Under the pieces are notes generated by a model that worked only from the letters and a program-made list of their open reading frames with translations, searched no databases and was not told where the DNA came from. The position numbers and the translations under genes were made by a program. From assembly GCA_910577155.1 (NCBI GenBank), contig CAJTMS010000057.1:1-11478 (forward strand): a stretch of DNA of 11,478 bases. The letters run 5' to 3'. The stretch comes from an uncultured Mailhella sp. Lineage in GTDB: Bacteria > Desulfobacterota > Desulfovibrionia > Desulfovibrionales > Desulfovibrionaceae. Of the stretch, positions 6,681 through 11,478 are shown one piece after another (positions within the stretch are counted from its first letter, which is position 1; each line of letters starts with the position of its first letter).

Positions 6681-6728
6681 AAATTCCGTTCGGAGCAATT
6701 TTCCCGTAAAAAAGTATCGGACGAGAAC
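6681..6728. repeat. Stem-loop and partial relative of the 158-bp repeat upstream of comEC
   Basis: AAATT-CCG-TT-CGG-agc-AATTT (6681-6702) forms a hairpin. It is followed by CGTAAAAAAG (6705-6714) and GGACGAGAAC (6719-6728). Both 10-mers also occur in the 158-bp repeat units, where a stem-loop separates them. Here only four bases lie between them. This could be a degenerate or deleted member of the same family; with two 10-mers, chance is not excluded. Confidence 0.35.
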
Positions 6729-6738
6729 CGTAAAATCT

Positions 6739-9378
6739 ATGCAGGAAAAACATCAGGCACCATATCAGGTACCATATCGGACACTTTCCTTACTGTTTTG
6801 GCAGTATTTGGTGCTTGCTGCGGTGCTCGGTGTTTTTTTTCTTTCTTTTCCCTTTCATGCAGGCGTGAGCCTTGGGCTTTTGCTCCTTTTTCTGGGCATG
6901 CACTATACGGACAAGCGTATTTTTCGTCTTGTGCTTGTTTGTGCTGTCTTTTGCCTTGCCTTTGCCTATACGGCATGGCGGGAGCCCGTGCAGCGGGCAG
7001 AAAATATCGCCTTTTATCAGGAACAGTTTAGCCCCTTTAATTCTCTGCAGGAACAGGACAGGGAACAGGAATTTTGCGGAAAAATTGAATACGTGCAGGG
7101 CATGAGTGACGGACGGCTTCGCCTGTTCCTTTCCCATGTGCACAAAAAAGACGCAAATCCGTGCCGCCATACGGAACTGGCGGAGCTGACGGAAATGAAA
7201 TCTTTGCAGGGCAATGTCGTTTTAACCGTTTATTATTCCTCTGATACCGCGTCCCTCCATACGGCTTTGGAAAAACGCCGTCCCGTGGCAGGGCAGTTTT
7301 TACAGACAAAGGCGCCGCTCCGTCCTTTTCATGCTGCACTGCAGCGCTATTACGGGCGGCAAAATGCGTGGTATGGAGCCGTGCTGTACGGCAGGGCAAG
7401 TGATGATATCAAGCTCCTGGGTGAGGGAAATTTTTGGAGCAATATCCGCGAAGATTTGCGCTTGTCCTTTGCCCATATACTCTTTTCTCAAAAAGAAGAA
7501 CCAGAAGAATTACGTTCTGACGGCAGAAGTTCTTTTACTGCAATCGAAGGACAGGCAAAAGCTATTTTGCTTGCTCTGCTTTTTGGGGACAAATTTTATT
7601 TAACGCAGGAAACACTGGACAGTTTTGCCAAGGCGAATTTATCGCACTCTTTGGCATTATCAGGTCAACATCTTTCCTTAGCCGGTGTTTTGGCGTGTTT
7701 TTTCCTTGTTTTTGTATCGTGGATTAACCCCCGTGTGTATTTGCATGTGCCTAAATATCATCTTTTTGTGTTTCTGGGGCTGGTGCTCGGCTTTTTGTAT
7801 TGCTGGCTCGGGTATTCACCCTATTCCCTGCTCAGAGCCTACGCCATGGCAGCTCTTGCGGGGCTTTTGTATGTGCAGGCAAGGCACTATACCTTGCCGG
7901 ACTTGCTTTTTTATGCCCTTGCCCTGTTTATTTGCTTCAATCCGTTAGCCTTGTATCAATTGGGCGTCCAGCTGTCTTTTTGCAGTGTTTTTACTATTGC
8001 CTTTTTTTTGCCTTTTTTACGATATCTGTATGTAAAATATTTTGCCGGCTTTCGCCCTCAGCTGCGAAAAATTTTCTTTTTTCCCTTTTCTTTGCTGGTA
8101 ATTTCCTGTGCTGTTCAAGTGGTGATAAGTCCTTTGCTTTTGCTGTATTTTGGACAAATAAGCGGTTTTTCTCTTTTAAATATTGTTTGGCTGCCTCTTT
8201 TGGCTTTTTGGGTTATGCCCGTGGCATTACTCGGTTTTTTATGCATGGGATTTTCCTTTGCTCCGTCTTTGCTTTTCTTGGCGTATGAGCCTGTTGTCTA
8301 TTTTATTGAAGGATTAACGTGGCTGACAGGATTCTTCCCTTTGCAGCAGGGTATACGCCCCATGGGCTTGGCTTGCCTCGGCTTTTATCTTTTGCTTTTT
8401 GTTTGTGTTTTTTCCCTGAAAAAACGGACACAAAAAAGCCGGGTCTTTTTAACTCTTGCCGTTCTTTTTCTTTTTATACCCGTATTTTTGCGTTTTCTTC
8501 CCTTTGGAGAAGGGGTGCAGCTTATTCTCTTTGACGTGGGCAATGGGCAGGCTGTTTTTCTCCAAACAAAGGATAAAAAGCTGCTCATTGATATTGGGGG
8601 CAGTAATTCCAAACGTTTTAATGCAGGCAGGGATATTGTTGCAAAAAAATTGACGCAAAACAGGTTTCCGCGCTTTGCGTATATGATAGCCAGTCATGAT
8701 GACGCTGACCATATCAATGGTCTTGTCCCGATTTTGCAGGCTTTTTCCGTCCGAGAGTTTTGTGAGACAAATTGTAAAACAGAAAAACAGGGCTATGCTA
8801 AAAAGGTGCTGGATAACGTTTTATCCCGTCGTCAAATTCCTGTTGTCCGTCTGGGCACGGGAGATTTCTTGGAGCTTGGCGGAGGATATGGCTTGGAAGT
8901 TCTTTATCCTCCGAAAAATTTGGCAAATACTCCTTTAAAAACACTAAAAAATCCATGGGCGTTAGCAAAATATTCGCGCAATAACAGCTCGCTTATCCTG
9001 CGTCTGGTGAAAAACGGGCACGGCATTGCGCTTTTTTGCGGTGACAGTGAAGCGGAGGCTCTGGAAAAGCTTGTTTCCATGCATGAGCAAGCTCTTCATT
9101 CTTTGCAGGCCGATATTTTGGTATTGCCCCATCACGGTTCGGGAAACAGTTATTCAGAAAAATTTTATACGCTTGTCAATCCGCGTTATGCCCTTGCTTC
9201 GTGCGGAGTCTTTAACCGTTTTCATTTTCCGGCGGAAAATGTACGGGAGTATTTTATCAGGAGCAATATCCCGCTGTTAACCACGGCTGAGCATGGGGAT
9301 ATTTTGTTTATGCATAATGACGGGCAAATTTTTTTCGGCAAGAAAACATTTTTACAAGCGTGTTATTCTATATTATAA
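6739..9378 (+). CDS. comEC: ComEC-family DNA uptake channel protein
   Basis: This 879-aa polytopic inner-membrane protein belongs to the family that moves single-stranded DNA into the cytoplasm during natural transformation. Three N-terminal helices (about 17-79) precede a soluble region (about 85-200, DUF4131-like). The Competence membrane domain contains LSHSLALSGQHLSL (301-314) and runs to about 590. The C-terminal metallo-beta-lactamase-like domain begins at LILFDVGNGQA (about 595). It has SHDDADH (652-658) and PHHGSG (797-802), the metal-site pattern of ComEC. All expected domains are present, so the gene looks intact. The ATG lacks a good ribosome-binding site, so translation may be weak or coupled. 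A 12-nt tandem duplication encodes APYQVPY near the N-terminus. Other competence genes are outside the window, so transformability is unproven. Confidence 0.93.
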   Translation: MQEKHQAPYQVPYRTLSLLFWQYLVLAAVLGVFFLSFPFHAGVSLGLLLLFLGMHYTDKRIFRLVLVCAVFCLAFAYTAWREPVQRAENIAFYQEQFSPFNSLQEQDREQEFCGKIEYVQGMSDGRLRLFLSHVHKKDANPCRHTELAELTEMKSLQGNVVLTVYYSSDTASLHTALEKRRPVAGQFLQTKAPLRPFHAALQRYYGRQNAWYGAVLYGRASDDIKLLGEGNFWSNIREDLRLSFAHILFSQKEEPEELRSDGRSSFTAIEGQAKAILLALLFGDKFYLTQETLDSFAKANLSHSLALSGQHLSLAGVLACFFLVFVSWINPRVYLHVPKYHLFVFLGLVLGFLYCWLGYSPYSLLRAYAMAALAGLLYVQARHYTLPDLLFYALALFICFNPLALYQLGVQLSFCSVFTIAFFLPFLRYLYVKYFAGFRPQLRKIFFFPFSLLVISCAVQVVISPLLLLYFGQISGFSLLNIVWLPLLAFWVMPVALLGFLCMGFSFAPSLLFLAYEPVVYFIEGLTWLTGFFPLQQGIRPMGLACLGFYLLLFVCVFSLKKRTQKSRVFLTLAVLFLFIPVFLRFLPFGEGVQLILFDVGNGQAVFLQTKDKKLLIDIGGSNSKRFNAGRDIVAKKLTQNRFPRFAYMIASHDDADHINGLVPILQAFSVREFCETNCKTEKQGYAKKVLDNVLSRRQIPVVRLGTGDFLELGGGYGLEVLYPPKNLANTPLKTLKNPWALAKYSRNNSSLILRLVKNGHGIALFCGDSEAEALEKLVSMHEQALHSLQADILVLPHHGSGNSYSEKFYTLVNPRYALASCGVFNRFHFPAENVREYFIRSNIPLLTTAEHGDILFMHNDGQIFFGKKTFLQACYSIL

Positions 9379-9390
9379 GGAGAGTGCTTC

Positions 9391-9777
9391 GTGCGGGAAA
9401 TTATTATCAAGGCTTTCGGATATTTTGAGCCGGCGGCAGAAGAGTGTTTGGAGGAGCTTCACCGTTTGTGTGAGGCGTGGTATTTGGATATGCAGGTTTT
9501 TACTCTGGATAAAGGCACCCTGCATATTTACCATGAGGGAGAATATTTCCCCGATGATGAGGTTTCGGCAATTTTGGCAAAACATATCACGGAAAAAAGT
9601 CAGGGAAAGCTTGATATTATTGACTATGAGGCATGGAAATTACACCGCTATTTTTTACAAATGCAGTATCAGCGCAAAGAAGATTTGGCAAAAGGCATTG
9701 TGTATTCCCGCTCTTCTTCTTTGGATTATGCCTTGGAGGCGTCCATGCAGAAAAATAGCCAAGTGGAGATAAAATAA
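9391..9777 (+). CDS. Uncharacterised 128-aa protein coupled to comEC and menA
   Basis: I do not recognise this family. The protein has 128 residues, with no signal peptide, membrane segment or cysteine-pair motif. It is acidic in the first two thirds and appears to mix alpha and beta, for example EIIIKAFGYF near the start and a helical EECLEELHRLCEAWYLDM. The start is GTG at 9391: AAGGAGAG (9377-9384) overlaps the comEC stop codon and is six bases upstream. Its stop codon overlaps the menA ATG as TAATG, so it is very likely translated and co-transcribed with both neighbours. The tight packing supports it as a real gene; its role is unknown. Confidence 0.8.
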   Translation: MREIIIKAFGYFEPAAEECLEELHRLCEAWYLDMQVFTLDKGTLHIYHEGEYFPDDEVSAILAKHITEKSQGKLDIIDYEAWKLHRYFLQMQYQRKEDLAKGIVYSRSSSLDYALEASMQKNSQVEIK

Positions 9778-10673
9778 TGTTGTCATATTGGATACAGGCA
9801 ATGCGCCTGAGAACCTTGCCCCTTTCCCTTTCGGGGCTGGTTTTGGGAGGCGCATTTGCCGGTTTTGACCATGTTTTTTCGGGCAAAATTTTTTGGTTAA
9901 GCCTTTTGGTAGGTGTGCTTTTGCAAATCCTTTCCAATTTTGCCAATGATTATGGTGATGCGCAAAAAGGTGCGGACGGGCAAATGCGGCAGGGACCAAA
10001 ACGGGCAGTATCGTCCGGAGCAATTTCACAAAAAGAAATGCTGCGGGCTATTATTTTTACTGCAGTGCTGATTGTGCTTTTTTCTGCTGTCCTTTTTTGG
10101 ATAAGTTTCGGAAAAAATCTTCTTGCATGGGGAATTTTCGGGTTTTTGCTCTGTGCGTCCGTGTGGGCGGCACTTTCTTATACCATGGGGAAAAATCCCT
10201 ATGGCTATCGGGCCAGAGGCGATTTTTACGTGTTTATTTTCTTTGGACTGGTGGCAGTTGCCGGTTCCTATTGTCTGTACGGCGGTTCTTTTTATCATTT
10301 GCCGGGCTTTCCGGCATGCGGGGCAGGACTGCTTTCCTGTGCTGTGCTCAATGTCAATAATATCCGGGATATGAAAAGTGATGCGTTTTATGGCAAAGAA
10401 ACTCTTGCCTTGCGCCTTGGGGCTGAGTATGCCCGTTATTATCATGTGCTTCTTGTGGGCAGTGCCTTTTTGTGTTGGCTGGTCTTTTTTCTGGTTATGC
10501 TTCCCACAGCGTATCTGTTCCTTTTTCTTTTTTATCTGCCCCTTGTATACAGTGCCTATATCGTGTACACAAGCCATGACGTGCTGATATTAGATAAACA
10601 ATTAAAAATCACCGCAATGGCAACAGGTATTTTTCATCTGGCTGTCGCGGCGGCGCTTTTTATGACAGAATAA
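9777..10673 (+). CDS. menA: 1,4-dihydroxy-2-naphthoate polyprenyltransferase (MenA)
   Basis: This 298-aa UbiA-superfamily membrane enzyme attaches the polyprenyl tail to 1,4-dihydroxy-2-naphthoate, giving demethylmenaquinone. The first Asp-rich motif is NDYGDAQKGAD (57-67), preceded by LLQILSN as in E. coli MenA. PYGYRARGD (141-149) also matches the MenA pattern. The second Asp-rich motif is NNIRDMKSD (194-202), followed by GKETLALRLG (206-215). Several hydrophobic helices fill the rest, and the length is usual for MenA. The ATG overlaps the preceding stop codon, so translation is probably coupled. The product would feed menaquinone-dependent anaerobic respiration. A futalosine-pathway prenyltransferase is an alternative, but the motifs favour MenA. 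Confidence 0.92.
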   Translation: MLSYWIQAMRLRTLPLSLSGLVLGGAFAGFDHVFSGKIFWLSLLVGVLLQILSNFANDYGDAQKGADGQMRQGPKRAVSSGAISQKEMLRAIIFTAVLIVLFSAVLFWISFGKNLLAWGIFGFLLCASVWAALSYTMGKNPYGYRARGDFYVFIFFGLVAVAGSYCLYGGSFYHLPGFPACGAGLLSCAVLNVNNIRDMKSDAFYGKETLALRLGAEYARYYHVLLVGSAFLCWLVFFLVMLPTAYLFLFLFYLPLVYSAYIVYTSHDVLILDKQLKITAMATGIFHLAVAAALFMTE

Positions 10674-10692
10674 CGCCTTTTCCCGTTACATG

Positions 10693-10732
10693 AAAACCGT
10701 TATGTACTTAGCCTGTAACGGTTTTGTTTTTT
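10693..10732 (+). terminator. Terminator after menA
   Basis: Perfect 10-bp stem AAAACCGTTA (10693-10702) / TAACGGTTTT (10716-10725) with a 13-nt loop, followed by GTTTTTT. It lies between convergent menA and the ybaK-like gene. On minus only the four T of the stem follow, so it may act weakly in that direction. Confidence 0.88.
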
Positions 10733-10742
10733 CATTTCATTT

Positions 10743-11228
10743 TTATTCTGCCTTTTCCTGTTCCCAGTCTTTGCAGACATCAATCCATGCCTGATACGCA
10801 GAATGTTTTTCCAATTCTTCTATGGAGAGGTTAACGGCGCTATTGCCGCTGCCTGCTGCGGGATAAACCCGCTCAAAACGTTTGAGCGAAATATCAAGAT
10901 ACACCGTCACATCAGCATGGACAACAAAAGGACAAACTCCCCCAATTCCATGCCCGATGGCATGTTCCACCTGTTCTGCCGGTATCATCACTGCTTTTTG
11001 GTGAAACAGGCTTTTGAATTTTTTATTGTCCACTCGGGCATCGCCTGCAATAACAATCAGGATAGGCTTCTTATCCACAAAAAATGACATGGTTTTAGCA
11101 ATCTGCTTTTCTGCACAGCCCACAGCTTCGGCTGCCTGTGCCACTGTTGCACTGGGCTTTTCCAGCAAAAGCACCTGTGCCCCTAAGCCCGCACGTTCAA
11201 AATACTTTTTTACTGCTTCAAAAGACAT
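10743..11228 (-). CDS. YbaK/EbsC-family aminoacyl-tRNA deacylase
   Basis: This 161-aa cytoplasmic protein has the fold of the free-standing editing domains that hydrolyse mischarged tRNA, such as Cys-tRNA(Pro) by YbaK or Ala-tRNA(Pro) by ProX. K45 in IAKTM matches the conserved lysine of the family. GGVCPF (96-101) and AGSGNSAVNLS (125-135) are the other signature segments. Length and motifs indicate a complete gene. The exact tRNA substrate cannot be read from the sequence. The ATG at 11228 has AGGTAA shortly upstream on minus. A possible promoter, TTGCGG (11282-11287) - 17 bp - GATAAC (11259-11264), would lie inside the decayed mazF remnant. Confidence 0.88.
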   Translation of the reverse strand: MSFEAVKKYFERAGLGAQVLLLEKPSATVAQAAEAVGCAEKQIAKTMSFFVDKKPILIVIAGDARVDNKKFKSLFHQKAVMIPAEQVEHAIGHGIGGVCPFVVHADVTVYLDISLKRFERVYPAAGSGNSAVNLSIEELEKHSAYQAWIDVCKDWEQEKAE

Positions 11229-11246
11229 GGTTTACCTGTATCGTTT

Positions 11247-11355
11247 TTATAAAAATATGTTATCAATTTGCGGAAAAATCACCGCAATGACTTCTTCCGA
11301 TAAATCCTTTTTGGGGATTGAAATCTACTTTGATAATATCACCTTGTTTTACCAT
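11247..11355 (-). pseudogene. mazF: MazF/PemK toxin remnant, internally deleted
   Basis: On minus, ATG at 11355 opens MVKQGDIIKVDFNPQKG (11355-11305), which matches the N-terminus of MazF/PemK endoribonuclease toxins, and GGGGAG stands before the ATG. After that the frame reads unrelated residues and stops at 11263. The +1 frame from about 11312 reads KKDLSEEVIAVIFPQIDNIFL and ends at TAA (11249-11247). This resembles the C-terminal helix of the same family. Roughly 70 central residues, including the conserved RP region and catalytic core, are missing. The best reading is a deletion plus frameshift, giving an inactive scar. The C-terminal match is weaker than the N-terminal one. Confidence 0.65.
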
Positions 11356-11387
11356 ATTTCACTCCCCGCATTTTCTCTCCAATACAT
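11349..11387 (-). pseudogene. mazE: MazE antitoxin C-terminal remnant
   Basis: The frame just ahead of the toxin remnant reads YWRENAGSEIW and stops at TAA (11351-11349), so TGGTAA overlaps the toxin ATG. E. coli MazE ends DWGEPKDKEVW just before mazF, so both sequence and junction layout match an antitoxin tail. Nothing recognisable precedes it: the frame runs at once into the T-run of the tRNA terminator, so the 5' part is lost. The match covers only about ten residues. Confidence 0.5.
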
Positions 11388-11400
11388 ATTAAAAATGTAT

Positions 11401-11433
11401 AAAAAACAAGCCCCATACTAAAAAGTACGGGGC
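11401..11433 (-). terminator. Terminator of the tRNA-Ser gene
   Basis: Arms 11410-11419 and 11424-11433 pair over ten positions. The one A-C mismatch on plus becomes a G-U wobble on minus, and TTGTTTTTT follows on minus. The hairpin begins 17 nt past the tRNA CCA. Confidence 0.9.
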
Positions 11434-11450
11434 ATTGCAAAAATATCTGC

Positions 11451-11478
11451 TGGCGGAGAAAGAGAGATTCGAACTCCC
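11451..11478 (-). tRNA. tRNA-Ser, 3' part, cut by the window edge
   Basis: Read on minus, the stretch gives the T-arm (stem GGGAG/CTCTC, loop TTCGAAT), the acceptor 3' strand TTTCTCC, discriminator G and an encoded CCA (11453-11451). A 5' strand of GGAGAAA or similar plus G73 is typical of tRNA-Ser. The anticodon and variable arm lie outside the window, so the isoacceptor is unknown. Confidence 0.85.

Noticed and set aside
10614..11289. 16-mer AAAAATCACCGCAATG shared by the end of menA (10614-10629) and the mazF remnant (11274-11289)
   Set aside because: The flanks are unrelated and the two copies are read in different contexts; most likely chance.
11014..11421. 135-codon open frame on plus over the ybaK-like gene and the mazEF scar
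   Set aside because: It is the reverse shadow of the YbaK-family gene, whose motifs are clear, and it runs on through the scar and into the tRNA terminator.

Overview
The window looks like chromosome of a moderately AT-rich, diderm, anaerobic or microaerobic bacterium that respires with c-type cytochromes and menaquinone. The periplasmic multi-haem peroxidase, the copper exporter, ComEC and an E. coli-like MenA fit a proteobacterial-type or Desulfovibrio-like lineage. This placement is an inference: no rRNA or other phylogenetic marker is present.

Layout, left to right. (1) 1-1690: an AT-rich leader, a perfect 10-3-10 operator-like palindrome and a strong ribosome-binding site precede a periplasmic three-haem cytochrome c peroxidase, which ends at a clean terminator. 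(2) 1690-3377: a gene-poor stretch with a nested hairpin and a TTGACA promoter candidate precedes a membrane-bound GGDEF diguanylate cyclase. (3) 3428-3883: an array of a 158-bp tandem repeat, each copy carrying a 15-bp stem-loop that reads as a minus-strand terminator. It abuts the terminator of a small copper chaperone gene. (4) 3934-6639: a divergent copper pair, a copZ-like HMA chaperone on minus and a CopA-type Cu+ P1B-ATPase on plus. A TGCAAG-ATA-CTTGCA palindrome overlaps the copA -35 box. (5) 6645-10732: a rightward run of comEC, an unrecognised 128-aa gene and menA, tightly packed (12-nt gap, then a TAATG overlap) and closed by a terminator. (6) 10743-11478: on the minus strand, a YbaK-family deacylase gene, a decayed mazEF toxin-antitoxin remnant, and the 3' end of a tRNA-Ser gene with its own terminator.

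The functional themes are peroxide defence, c-di-GMP signalling, copper homeostasis, DNA uptake and quinone biosynthesis. No complete novel defence or mobile system is visible. The least ordinary signals are the 158-bp structured array, the mazEF scar beside the tRNA, and the uncharacterised gene coupled to comEC and menA.
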